From the NCBI GenBank assembly GCA_965222005.1, contig OZ244935.1, forward strand, positions 1,922,001-1,986,000: a stretch of DNA of 64,000 nt, in the 5' to 3' direction. The stretch is from CBDCTM01 sp965222005 (GTDB lineage Bacteria; Bacteroidota; Bacteroidia; Chitinophagales; Saprospiraceae). The notes beneath the pieces are model-generated. The model was given only the letters and a program-made list of their open reading frames with translations. It did no database searches and was not told where the DNA came from. Below, one piece after another: positions 27,319 to 36,397 of this stretch. The translations under genes and the position numbers were made by a program. Within the stretch, counting starts at the first letter, position 1; each line of letters starts with the position of its first letter.

Positions 27319-27326
27319 TATATTTG
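27319..27326 (+). promoter_or_regulatory. Possible second ileS promoter (-7 box only)
   Basis: TATATTTG lies 44 bases before the ileS ATG and after the attenuator. A clear TTTG at the right distance is missing (only a TTTTA run 14-19 bases upstream), so the site is weak evidence for an attenuator-independent promoter. Confidence 0.3.
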
Positions 27327-27369
27327 CGCGAGCAGGCAAAATCAAATAATAAAAAATAATATCTGAAAT

Positions 27370-30300
27370 ATGTATAAAGAATACAAAAGCCTCAATCTTG
27401 CCCAAATCGACAAGGAGATACTGAGTTTTTGGGAGCAGCATAAGATATTTGAAAAAAGCTATGAACAAAGAGATGCTGCCAATGGGTTTGTATTTTACGA
27501 AGGCCCTCCCTCTGCGAATGGCAAGCCCGGTATCCATCACGTAATGGCTCGCACCGTCAAAGACCTCTTTTGCCGATACCATACTATGCTGGGCAAACGC
27601 GTGGAGCGCAAGGGCGGCTGGGATACCCACGGCCTGCCCATCGAGCTGAACGTAGAAAAGGAGCTGGGCATCACAAAAGAAGACATCGGCCAGTCTATCA
27701 CTATTGCGGAATACAACCAAAAATGCCGCGAAACCGTCATGCGCTTCAAAGACCTCTGGGATAGCATCACCCGAAAGATGGGCTATTGGGTGGATCTGGA
27801 TAATCCATATATCACGTTTAAAAATGACTATATCGAGTCGGTATGGCACTTGCTGCAAATGCTGTACAACAAAAAATTGCTCTACAAAGGCTACTCCATT
27901 CAGCCCTATTCCCCCGCAGCTGGTACAGGCCTTAGTTCTCATGAGCTCAATATGCCTGGCTGCTATCGGGAGGTGAAAGACACCAGCACCGTGGCTCAGT
28001 TTAAAATAGTCAACAATGCGCAGTCGGCCTTTCTTTTTGAAGGTGCCGATGCAGGCGAGGTGTTTTTTATTGCCTGGACCACCACTCCCTGGACGCTTCC
28101 CTCCAATACGGCCCTGGCAGTGGGAACCAAAATCGACTATGTACGGGTAAAAACCTATAATCCATACACCAAGCTGCCTGTCAATTTGATCCTTGCCAAA
28201 GAGCTGCTGGTCAAATGGTTCAAACCCGAACAGGCGGAATTGAGCTTTGATGGTTTCGATCCTGAGGCTAGCAAACTCATGCCTTATGAGATAACGGCTA
28301 CCTATAAAGGGGCTCAATTGGAAGGCATCCGTTATGAGCAACTCCTGCCGTACGCGCAGCCCGAGGAGGGCGATGCTTTCAAAGTGCTACTCGGCGAATT
28401 CGTATCTACCGAAGAGGGGACAGGAGTCGTGCATCTGGCTCCTTCCTTTGGGGCTGACGATATGCGTACAGCTAAAAAGTACGGTATCGGTGCTTTAACG
28501 CTGGTGGACAAGCAGGGCAAATTCGTGGATGCCGTCACCGATTTTGCCGGCCGCTATGTAAAGGATTATAAAAATGAAGGCGATGCGTATCGAAATGTAG
28601 ATGTAGATATTACCATCAAATTGAAGCAGGAAAACAAAGCTTTCAACGTCCAAAAGTACAGCCACAACTATCCCCATTGCTGGCGAACGGACAAACCGGT
28701 ACTTTACTATCCACTGGATAGCTGGTTTGTAAAAGCCTCCGGAATGAAGGAACGAATGGCCGAACTTAACAGGACCATCAACTGGAAGCCTGCCCATACC
28801 GGAACCGGCCGCTTTGGCATTTGGCTGGACAATTTGCAGGACTGGAACCTGTCGCGCTCCCGCTTTTGGGGTATTCCGCTGCCGATCTGGCGCAGCGAAG
28901 ATGGTACTGAGGAGCGTTGTATTGGCTCGGTAGCGCAGCTTGGTGAGGAGATCGAGAAGGCCAATACACAGCTGGGTCTTTCGCAGCGCGTACCAGAAGA
29001 TTTGCACCGGCCGTACATTGATGAAGTGGTATTGGTGAGCAGCGATGGCCAGCCGATGCGTCGCGAATCGGATCTGATAGATGTGTGGTTCGACAGTGGT
29101 TCGATGCCGTATGCACAATGGCACTATCCCTTTGAGAATCAGGAAAAATTCAGGCAAAACTATCCGGCGGACTTTATCGCGGAAGGCGTCGATCAAACGC
29201 GGGGCTGGTTTTATACGCTCCATGCGATCGCTACCATGTGCTTCGATAGCGTGGCCTTTAAGAATGTGGTGTCCAATGGTTTGGTGCTGGACAAAGACGG
29301 CCAGAAGATGTCGAAATCGAAAGGTAATGTAGTGGATCCTTTTGATACCATTGCCCGTTTTGGTGCGGATGCCACGCGCTGGTATATGATGACCAATGCC
29401 AATCCGTGGGACAACCTGAAGTTTGATGAGGCAGGTATCGATGAGGTGCGCCGAAAGTTTTTTGGAACCCTCTACAATACCTACTCCTTCTTTGCCCTGT
29501 ATGCCAATATCGATGACTTTACCTATGCACAAGCTCCAATACCATTGGCCCAGCGGCCGGAAATCGACCGTTGGATTATCTCCTTGCTCAACAGCCTTGT
29601 ACAGGAGGTAGGGGCCGATTTGTCGGACTACGAGCCCACCCGTGCCGGGCGAAAGATACAGCGCTTTGTGGATGAGCATTTGAGTAATTGGTACGTGCGC
29701 CTCTGCCGCCGCCGCTTTTGGAAGGGCGATTATACTAAAGACAAGATCGCTGCCTACCAAACCCTGTACGATTGCCTCGTCACGATCTCCAAATTGATGG
29801 CTCCCACGGCACCCTTCTTTGCCGACTGGCTCTTCCGCAACCTAAATGAATCTACTCAAAAGGAGACCCGTGAATCGGTTCACCTGGCCGATTTTCCTGT
29901 GGCCGACAGTGCGTTGATTGACCGAGGCTTGGAACAGCGTATGGGCTATGCACAGCGGATCAGTTCTCTGGTGTTGAGCTTGCGCAAACGGGAGCGCATC
30001 CGGGTACGCCAGCCTTTGCAAAAAATATTGTTGCCAGTGCTCGACAGCTCCTTCCGCGATCAGGTGGAGGGCGTGCGCGATTTGATATTGGCTGAGGTGA
30101 ATGTAAAAGAAATTGAATACATCACCGATACCAGCGGCATTTTGAAAAAGCGGATCAAACCCAATTTTAAAAGCCTGGGTCGCCGCCTGGGCAAGAATAT
30201 GAAAGCCGCGGCTGCTGCTATCGGCCAGCTGACGCAGGAAGATATTACTTCGATAGAAAGGGATGATCGTTACGAATTGGTGCTGGAAGGCGAGCGTTAT

Positions 30301-30666
30301 GAACTAAGCTTGTCGGATTTTGAGATTACCTCCGAGGACATCCCCGGCTGGCTGGTGGCTAATGAGAATGACCTGACCGTAGCCTTGGACATTTCGATTG
30401 ATGATACCCTTCGGGCGGAAGGCACAGCTCGCGAGCTGGTAAACCGTATTCAGAATATCCGCAAAACAAAAGACTTCAATGTGACGGACAAAATCGTGGT
30501 GCAGCTCGAAAAACACGAAGCGATCAGCTCGGCAGTGGAAACCTTCGGAGAGTATATCTGCAATGAGACGCTGGCTACTGAATTGCAACTGCTGGAACAG
30601 GTAAAGGGCGAGCAAGTAGATCTGTATGACGGGGTGAGCTTGGCCATTGCAGTAGAGCGGAATTGA
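27370..30666 (+). CDS. ileS: Isoleucyl-tRNA synthetase
   Basis: 1098 residues, the length of the longer, eukaryote-like class of IleRS. It charges tRNA-Ile in the cytoplasm. GPPSANGKPGIHH carries the HIGH-box variant (54-57), WDTHGLPIE follows, and the KMSKS loop is exact at 646-650. The editing (CP1) domain occupies the region between (TTPWTLPSN), and FIAEGVDQTRGWFYTLH is the class signature. The start gives the usual N-terminus for the family. Upstream leader and terminator structures suggest regulation by isoleucine charging. Confidence 0.97.
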   Translation: MYKEYKSLNLAQIDKEILSFWEQHKIFEKSYEQRDAANGFVFYEGPPSANGKPGIHHVMARTVKDLFCRYHTMLGKRVERKGGWDTHGLPIELNVEKELGITKEDIGQSITIAEYNQKCRETVMRFKDLWDSITRKMGYWVDLDNPYITFKNDYIESVWHLLQMLYNKKLLYKGYSIQPYSPAAGTGLSSHELNMPGCYREVKDTSTVAQFKIVNNAQSAFLFEGADAGEVFFIAWTTTPWTLPSNTALAVGTKIDYVRVKTYNPYTKLPVNLILAKELLVKWFKPEQAELSFDGFDPEASKLMPYEITATYKGAQLEGIRYEQLLPYAQPEEGDAFKVLLGEFVSTEEGTGVVHLAPSFGADDMRTAKKYGIGALTLVDKQGKFVDAVTDFAGRYVKDYKNEGDAYRNVDVDITIKLKQENKAFNVQKYSHNYPHCWRTDKPVLYYPLDSWFVKASGMKERMAELNRTINWKPAHTGTGRFGIWLDNLQDWNLSRSRFWGIPLPIWRSEDGTEERCIGSVAQLGEEIEKANTQLGLSQRVPEDLHRPYIDEVVLVSSDGQPMRRESDLIDVWFDSGSMPYAQWHYPFENQEKFRQNYPADFIAEGVDQTRGWFYTLHAIATMCFDSVAFKNVVSNGLVLDKDGQKMSKSKGNVVDPFDTIARFGADATRWYMMTNANPWDNLKFDEAGIDEVRRKFFGTLYNTYSFFALYANIDDFTYAQAPIPLAQRPEIDRWIISLLNSLVQEVGADLSDYEPTRAGRKIQRFVDEHLSNWYVRLCRRRFWKGDYTKDKIAAYQTLYDCLVTISKLMAPTAPFFADWLFRNLNESTQKETRESVHLADFPVADSALIDRGLEQRMGYAQRISSLVLSLRKRERIRVRQPLQKILLPVLDSSFRDQVEGVRDLILAEVNVKEIEYITDTSGILKKRIKPNFKSLGRRLGKNMKAAAAAIGQLTQEDITSIERDDRYELVLEGERYELSLSDFEITSEDIPGWLVANENDLTVALDISIDDTLRAEGTARELVNRIQNIRKTKDFNVTDKIVVQLEKHEAISSAVETFGEYICNETLATELQLLEQVKGEQVDLYDGVSLAIAVERN

Positions 30667-30717
30667 GGTGTATAGAAAGGGCCTTGAAATCAGATGCTGA
30701 AGGTGAATCATACTTTT

Positions 30718-30879
30718 AGAACGTGTTTGGAATTTACCCTTCGGTGCATTAGTGCAAAATTTAATTCTGTACTTCATTATTTTTCATCGCCATAGCGTTG
30801 GCTATGCCTCAAAAAAAGGCTTCGCCCAGAATTAAATTTTACTACTACTGCTTCCAAAAGCAATTTCCAAACACGCTCT
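30718..30879. mobile_element. MITE-like nested palindrome
   Basis: About 162 bp without a gene. Ends are imperfect inverted repeats: AGAACGTGTTTGGAA (30718-30732) and the complement of AGAGCGTGTTTGGAA (30865-30879). Inside is a perfect 14-bp pair (AAAATTTAATTCTG at 30756-30769 with 30827-30840), and at the centre a hairpin CATAGC/GCTATG. The structure fits a non-autonomous miniature transposable element or a structured RNA. No clear target duplication is visible. The rest of the gap 30667-31015 holds nothing else recognisable. Confidence 0.5.
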
Positions 30880-31015
30880 TAAATGCTCTGCCAGTCTGAC
30901 CATCTGATGTCTGATCATCTAGCCATCTGACAAATAGCGCAGGGATTGATCGAAGGTAGAATTTATGTTCGGCCTTACATGTAGCACACTGCCCATATTA
31001 GAAACGACATCCCGG

Positions 31016-33031
31016 CTACAATTTCAGTATTTCTTTTATTACGCGAATAGCTGTATCGTTTTGTTCCAACAGTATAAAATACACTCCGCTAGGCCAATGC
31101 ACAGTAGGCACTACTAGCGCTGCCTGCTGCTCCGTTTCCGCCTCAAAGATACTACGACCAACCACATCAAAAATGCGCAGGCGCCCCGGTCCATAGCCTG
31201 ACTCTGGCAATGGGATGACCAACTGATCGTGGAAGGGATTGGGATAAGGAACCAAATCAGGCAGCTGGCTTTCCAATTTGGCACTTACCACCTTGCTGTG
31301 CTCAAAGCTGCCATCGCGGTCCACCTGCCGAAGGCGATAGTAATTGGTGCCTTTCAGTGGCTGGCGATCTTCAAAAGAATAGCTACCCGCCCCATGTGCA
31401 GCTACCTGACCAATGTTTTGCCAATGTGCCAAATCACCACTACGCTCAATCTCGAAATGATCATTATTCAGTTCACTGGCAGTTTCCCATGTCAGCTGAA
31501 TGGCTTTATCCAGTGCTGCGGCGCGAAAGGTGACCAATTCCACAGGCAAAGCCAAGGCACTGTTCACTGCAGCCAAAACGTCGATACGCCCATATCCAAA
31601 GGTGTTGTTGGGAACCTGGGATCCCGGAACACCGCCACAGTTCTGGGTACTGGTGAGGCCGGTAGCATTATCCCTTAGCAATGCCTCAATGAGGTTGACA
31701 TTCCCAGAGAGGCCGGGATCGGCAGACAGTAGAAGAGCTACCGCCCCGGCTACATGAGGACCTGCCATGCTGGTACCAGACCAGGAAACATATATATCAT
31801 TGTACATATTATCAATCGTGCAAGACCTTACCCCAACGCCCGGAGCGCTTACATCCGGCTTGGGGCGATTGCTGCCATCCACCGTCACAGGCCCGCGGCT
31901 GCTGAATCCGGCAATGCCATCAGAGCTGTTGGTAGCACCTACGCTATAACTCTCTGCAAACATGGCCGGCGGTGTGTTTACGGTACCACATCCGCTTCCG
32001 CTATTGCCCGCACTGGCTACCACTACAATACCTGATGCCCGTACATTGGCCACTACTGCCTGCATAGTTGCCCAGTTGCCACTATTGCAACCCTCGCTGG
32101 TCGGGCAACTCCAGGAGTTATTGATTACATCCGGAGCTCTTGCCGGAAGGGGGTTGGTGTTGTTGAGATTGGTAGGAGCAATAAACCATTGAAAGCACTC
32201 AATATAGCTGGCCGGGGTACCATTTCCCCGATCCATATTTCGGCAAGCGATCCACTTTGCGGCTGGTGCAACGCCTATTTGGTTGAGGGCTCCGTCATCG
32301 CCATCCATTGTGCCAATAGTGTGCGTACCATGGCCATGGTCATCACAAGGGACGGTAGAATCTGATCCACAAGGGTTGCCGCTTCCGGCATTGTGGATGG
32401 CATCGTGCCAGTTGTAGTTGTGATTGATAGTACCATTCGGCCGGGAGCCTCTGTACTGAGAGACGATAGCCTGATGATCCCATTTTACTCCGGTATCCTG
32501 GCCACCTACTACCACACCTTCTCCTTTGAAGCCCATAGTCCACACATCATCCGCATTGATTTTGGAAACACCCCACTCGATGGCCGGATTGCTGCGGGCT
32601 TTGTTTTGGGTGTCTTCCACAGGGCCGGGGAAGCGTACTTTGGGGTTGGACTGGATTTCACGCACTTCAGGGAGCGTTGCCAGGGCTTCAAGCAGCTCGA
32701 TATCTCCTTTGGCCCACACCGCATTGATTACCCAAAAGGAACGGTAGTCGGCTCGATAATTTTTGAGAACCGATATCACTTCGTTTTGCGTTTTTGCAGC
32801 TAATTGGCTGAGTTGTTCGTACACATAGGTGCCCTTATCCTCCTTATTTCTGAACAACTCTGCCTGTTGTACTTTTGCCTGTTGGCTGAGCAGCACCAAA
32901 AATTCAACGGCACTGCCTGCTGCTGCTTCCTTGAGTACAGAGGGCGCAACTTTTTGCTGCCAGTCATTGTTGATCTGAGGATTGACCCAAAAAAGAAAAA
33001 TGAGTGTAAATGGGAAGAGCAGTAGTTTCAT
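31016..33031 (-). CDS. Subtilisin-like serine protease (S8) with T9SS sorting domain
   Basis: 671 residues from the ATG at 33031, which begins the signal peptide MKLLLFPFTLIFLFWVNPQ; a longer frame to 33091 runs into the inserted IS end and is discarded. A propeptide-like region (about 25-130) precedes the protease domain with Asp179 (GGQDTGVKWDH), His234 (DDHGHGTHTIG), oxyanion Asn305 (INNSWS) and Ser421 (SGTSMAGPHVAGA). An FN3-like module (LPVELVTFRAAAL) and a type-A sorting tail (PYPNPFHDQLVIPL) follow. It is likely an exported peptidase. An IS now separates it from sequences that probably held its promoter. Confidence 0.93.
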   Translation of the reverse strand: MKLLLFPFTLIFLFWVNPQINNDWQQKVAPSVLKEAAAGSAVEFLVLLSQQAKVQQAELFRNKEDKGTYVYEQLSQLAAKTQNEVISVLKNYRADYRSFWVINAVWAKGDIELLEALATLPEVREIQSNPKVRFPGPVEDTQNKARSNPAIEWGVSKINADDVWTMGFKGEGVVVGGQDTGVKWDHQAIVSQYRGSRPNGTINHNYNWHDAIHNAGSGNPCGSDSTVPCDDHGHGTHTIGTMDGDDGALNQIGVAPAAKWIACRNMDRGNGTPASYIECFQWFIAPTNLNNTNPLPARAPDVINNSWSCPTSEGCNSGNWATMQAVVANVRASGIVVVASAGNSGSGCGTVNTPPAMFAESYSVGATNSSDGIAGFSSRGPVTVDGSNRPKPDVSAPGVGVRSCTIDNMYNDIYVSWSGTSMAGPHVAGAVALLLSADPGLSGNVNLIEALLRDNATGLTSTQNCGGVPGSQVPNNTFGYGRIDVLAAVNSALALPVELVTFRAAALDKAIQLTWETASELNNDHFEIERSGDLAHWQNIGQVAAHGAGSYSFEDRQPLKGTNYYRLRQVDRDGSFEHSKVVSAKLESQLPDLVPYPNPFHDQLVIPLPESGYGPGRLRIFDVVGRSIFEAETEQQAALVVPTVHWPSGVYFILLEQNDTAIRVIKEILKL

Positions 33032-33080
33032 GTCTTTGAATGTTTTAGTAGTAGTGCATCGGTATGCCGATTTTATTATA

Positions 33081-34407
33081 CAATGGTTCATAAAGAATTA
33101 AGCGGCAATTTTGCCGAAATCTAATAGCTTTTTAAAAGCGGGTTTATTTTTTATCAATTCAGGTTGAATATCTAAGTTTGATAAAAAGAAATTGAGCATA
33201 AGTTCATTGAAATAGCAGGTTTTGACATCAGCAAGAGAAAAGCTGGTTCTATCTTCCTTTTTGACAGACAAGTAATGGGCTGCCTTAGCCACACTTACAC
33301 TGCTAAGAGCCATATTAAAATGGTAGTGTAATTTTTTCTCATTTCTGGATTGACAGTTGGTTAATCCGGTATTTTGTTTTGCATCTCTGAACAAAAACTC
33401 AATCTGAAACCGAGCTTTGTAAAAGCAATAGATACAAAGGGCGTCTAACTCTAAGTCAGTTGAAAAGTACATAGCGTACCTATTTGTAGGGTTTCCTTCT
33501 TTTAGGAATTCCACATAAGCCAGGTTGATTTTTCTTTTTAATCTTACTGACCAGCATAGGATTTGAAATATTTTTACATCCTCATCTTGATGGACTAAAT
33601 TAAATCGACGTTTGTCAATTTTTTGGACGTTGATTTTGCCATCATACTTTTTTGGTCTGCCCGGTCCTTTTCTTTTTGGCCCCTTGTACAAATATTTCAG
33701 ATTAGCGTCTTTTCTCAATTTGCAAATGATGTCTAATTCAGTTTGTGCTTTGATTGGGTTTATAAAGCCAAGCTTAGCAAAGTAACCATCTACAGCTAAA
33801 TGAGTGGAGATATGACTTATCCGGGGAGCCAGATCAATTATGGTTTGCGCATAAAAATCTACCAGCGTCATCTCTTTTTCATTGAGTTTTTCTCTACTGA
33901 TTGTTTGAACAGCTTGTAAATGCAAAGCAGTATTATCATCTATACTAACTGCGGCTAATCCACCTATTTCAAGTCCTTTAGCTGGTCTGCCTAGACAACC
34001 ACTGTAATAATAATCCACATTGGGCGTGTGCTTCCCACTTTTAGGGATATACGATGGATCAAAAGCTAATATCGTACGGCCTTTAAATTGACTATTGCAT
34101 AATTCAATATTGAAAGACAGAAAATCAAACTCCTTCTCAAATTGGTTATGAAACGTCATTTCACACTTTGAACTATACCTGCTCATCCCTTTGAAATTAT
34201 ATCGTCCTCGTAGCGATAAAAACAAAATAATCGTTGAAATGAAAAATTTCTTACTCGGCTTTGGAATGCCTTGCAATTTATTTACTATTTTTTCGGTGAG
34301 AGTTTTACTCTCGCTGGAAGTATGATTGGTATGAAGTCGCATTCAACCAAATTCGTACTTCCTTTTTTATTTTCCAAAATTTGCTTGAAAAAGTTAATGA
34401 ACCATTG
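33081..34407 (-). mobile_element. Complete IS4-like insertion sequence
   Basis: 1327 bp. Terminal inverted repeats of 11 perfect bases, CAATGGTTCAT at 33081-33091 and its complement at 34397-34407, are flanked by a 5-bp direct repeat TTATA (33076-33080 and 34408-34412), a target-site duplication. One transposase gene fills the element. Intact ends, duplication and frame indicate a recent, possibly active insertion into the intergenic region between the subtilase gene and the divergent MOSC gene. Confidence 0.9.
33098..34342 (-). CDS. IS4-like DDE transposase
   Basis: 414 residues, intact. Candidate DDE residues: Asp in LAFDPSYIPKSG, Asp in LAVDGYFAKLGF, and Glu in YKARFQIEFLFRDAKQ, the latter a good Y-(2)-R-(3)-E-(6)-K signature of IS4-type transposases. 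The stop codon lies 7 bases inside the left end of the element, and a perfect hairpin CGGCAATTTTGCCG overlaps the last codons. It is transcribed toward the subtilase gene. A/T richness is higher than in neighbouring genes, consistent with transfer. Confidence 0.9.
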   Translation of the reverse strand: MRLHTNHTSSESKTLTEKIVNKLQGIPKPSKKFFISTIILFLSLRGRYNFKGMSRYSSKCEMTFHNQFEKEFDFLSFNIELCNSQFKGRTILAFDPSYIPKSGKHTPNVDYYYSGCLGRPAKGLEIGGLAAVSIDDNTALHLQAVQTISREKLNEKEMTLVDFYAQTIIDLAPRISHISTHLAVDGYFAKLGFINPIKAQTELDIICKLRKDANLKYLYKGPKRKGPGRPKKYDGKINVQKIDKRRFNLVHQDEDVKIFQILCWSVRLKRKINLAYVEFLKEGNPTNRYAMYFSTDLELDALCIYCFYKARFQIEFLFRDAKQNTGLTNCQSRNEKKLHYHFNMALSSVSVAKAAHYLSVKKEDRTSFSLADVKTCYFNELMLNFFLSNLDIQPELIKNKPAFKKLLDFGKIAA

Positions 34408-34590
34408 TTATATAAAGTTAAAAAAATTGTGCTACTTCTTTTGAAAAAATGCTGCACTAGCAGCCCGGACGGGCCAGGCAGGTTTTTTAATAAAACCGAA
34501 TTTGCCTACTTTCACCATTCCAACGATGGCAATTTTTTTTGTGCCGGAGCATGCAAAACCAGCAATTTTTTCACAAAATCCAACGCCCAA

Positions 34591-35094
34591 ATGACTTTAC
34601 AGGAAATGCTCAACGAGTCTGCCACTACCGGCAAAGTTGAATGGATAGGCATTCGGCCAGGCAAGCGCGAAGCCATGCAATCTGTCCAAACGGCCCATAT
34701 TAGCACAGATAAAGGTCTGCATGGCGACCATTACCAGGGCAGCAACAAAAAACGGCAGCTCACCCTCATCCAGGCCGAGCATCTCGAAGCTGCTGCCCAT
34801 ATTTTAAAACGGCCAACAATCGACCCCGGCCTTACCCGTCGCAATGTGGTCATCTCCGGCATCAATTTACAAGCGCTCAAGGAACAGCAATTCTGCATCG
34901 GTAGCGAAGTGATCCTCGAAACTACCGGCCCCTGCCACCCTTGCTCGAGGATGGAGGAAAACCTGGGGCAAGGTGGTTATCATGCCATGATTGGTCATGG
35001 TGGCATTACCACCAGAGTGATACAAGGGGGTAGCATCCAGCTAGGCGATCAGGTGCAAATGATATCTAAAAAACAGCTCATTCAAGAACCTTGA
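34591..35094 (+). CDS. MOSC-domain protein
   Basis: 167 residues from the ATG at 34591 (MTLQEMLNESATTGKVEWIG); a longer frame begins at a TTG within the IS and is not credible. KGLHGDHYQG, RRNVVISGINL and the Cys-containing TTGPCHPCSRME with GHGGITTRVIQGG are typical of MOSC (MOCO sulfurase C-terminal) domains, which bind or transfer sulfur carried by molybdenum cofactor. It is a stand-alone domain, as in YiiM/YuaD-type proteins acting on N-hydroxylated compounds. Any upstream promoter lies in the 180 bases between it and the IS. Confidence 0.88.
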   Translation: MTLQEMLNESATTGKVEWIGIRPGKREAMQSVQTAHISTDKGLHGDHYQGSNKKRQLTLIQAEHLEAAAHILKRPTIDPGLTRRNVVISGINLQALKEQQFCIGSEVILETTGPCHPCSRMEENLGQGGYHAMIGHGGITTRVIQGGSIQLGDQVQMISKKQLIQEP

Positions 35095-35148
35095 TAAGCC
35101 CTGAGTTGAGATTTTTCAATTTTGACTTCGAATCATAAATACAATCGC

Positions 35149-36363
35149 ATGCGCAGTGAAAAAGTAGCTTTCAAAAATGCCAACGATTATAGCCTGGCGG
35201 CCCGCCTCGAACTGCCCATCAATCAACATCCATTGGGCTTTGCCATTTTTGCGCATGTGTTTACCGGCAGTAAAAGCCTGGCAGCTACCCGCAACATCAG
35301 CCGCGCACTCACACTCAATGGAATTGCCGTTTTGCGCTTTGACTTTACAGGCCTGGGGCAAAGCGAAGGCGATTTTTCCGATACTACCTTCACCTCAAAT
35401 GTGGAAGATTTGCTCGCAGCAGCCCGCTTTTTGGAAGCCAATTACAAAGCACCAGAGATATTGGTAGGTCATAGTCTGGGCGGAGCTGCCGTTATCTTCG
35501 CTGCCAGTCAATTGTCCAGTGTACGTGCTATTGCCACGATTGGCACACCGTCGGAGCCCCGACATGTGAGCCATTTGTTGCGCGATAGCCTTGAGCATAT
35601 CGAACAATTTGGGAAAGCCCGGGTTGATATAGGCGGAAGAGAATTTACGATAAAAAAAGAATTTTTGGATGACCTGAGGGACAAGAAAATGTTTCCGATC
35701 CTGAAGGAATTGAAAAAACCAATTTTGATTCTCCATTCTCCTCAGGATGGGGTTGTAGAAATTGAAAATGCGGCACAGATTTATCATGCAGCCTTTCACC
35801 CAAAGAGCTTTGTGAGCCTAAACGGGGCAGATCATATGCTGAGCGAAAGTCGTGATTCCATTTATGCTGGCAAGGTAATCGCCAGTTGGGCTGTGCGTTA
35901 CATGGACGTTCCGAAGAAGGACCCGCTGCGCACAACCAAGCAAGTGGTGGCGCGGCTAGAGCAAGAGGACGTGTACACTACAGAAATAGTAGCCGGTGAG
36001 CATAGCTTGGTGGCAGACGAGCCGGAGAGTGTGGGTGGGCATGATTTTGGCCCCGACCCTTACGAGTTGCTATCGGCTTCGCTTGGCGCCTGTACTGCTA
36101 TGACATTGCGGATGTATGCCAGCCGCAAAAAGTGGGACCTGCAAGAGGTCACCGTCCATGTGGATCACAAAAAAGTGTATGCAAGTGATTGTGAAGATTG
36201 TGACCGTCCCAACAGCAAGATCGATCAGTTTGAACGCCACATAGAACTGGAGGGCGATTTGACGGAGGAGCAAAAAAAGCGGTTGCTTGAAATAGCGAAT
36301 CGCTGTCCGGTGCATCGCACCTTACATCAGCCGGTGGAAGTGATGACAATTTTGAAAGAATAG
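35149..36363 (+). CDS. Bifunctional alpha/beta hydrolase-OsmC protein
   Basis: 404 residues from the ATG at 35149 (MRSEKVAFKNANDY), preferred because it begins directly at the hydrolase domain; a start nine codons earlier at 35122 is possible. The hydrolase part (about 1-255) has nucleophile Ser in VGHSLGGAA, acidic residue in SPQDGVVE and His in NGADHML. The OsmC part follows (about 265-404) with Cys in GACTAMTLRMYA and Cys in IANRCPVHRTL, the usual peroxidatic pair. This fusion is known in several bacteria; the hydrolase substrate is unknown. The neighbours (MOSC, YtxJ) also handle thiols or sulfur. Confidence 0.9.
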   Translation: MRSEKVAFKNANDYSLAARLELPINQHPLGFAIFAHVFTGSKSLAATRNISRALTLNGIAVLRFDFTGLGQSEGDFSDTTFTSNVEDLLAAARFLEANYKAPEILVGHSLGGAAVIFAASQLSSVRAIATIGTPSEPRHVSHLLRDSLEHIEQFGKARVDIGGREFTIKKEFLDDLRDKKMFPILKELKKPILILHSPQDGVVEIENAAQIYHAAFHPKSFVSLNGADHMLSESRDSIYAGKVIASWAVRYMDVPKKDPLRTTKQVVARLEQEDVYTTEIVAGEHSLVADEPESVGGHDFGPDPYELLSASLGACTAMTLRMYASRKKWDLQEVTVHVDHKKVYASDCEDCDRPNSKIDQFERHIELEGDLTEEQKKRLLEIANRCPVHRTLHQPVEVMTILKE

Positions 36364-36397
36364 AAGGACTATTTGATAAACAATAAATAGTGTAATC

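Noticed and set aside
27224..27369. T-box riboswitch in front of ileS
   Set aside because: No T-box consensus or specifier-loop structure is visible, and the phylum is not known for T-boxes; the Ile-rich reading frame explains the layout better.
27178..28341. A 387-codon minus-strand frame at the start of ileS
   Set aside because: It lies over the conserved catalytic N-terminus of IleRS and has no recognisable protein features.
28495..29760. A 421-codon minus-strand frame inside ileS
   Set aside because: Antisense shadow of a strongly conserved synthetase region that includes the KMSKS loop.
33031..33091. A 20-codon N-terminal extension of the subtilase
   Set aside because: It starts in the inverted repeat of the IS and precedes a normal signal peptide, so it is created by the insertion.
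34381..34590. A 70-codon N-terminal extension of the MOSC protein
   Set aside because: It starts at a TTG within the IS end and reads through AT-rich intergenic DNA; the MOSC domain begins after the ATG at 34591.
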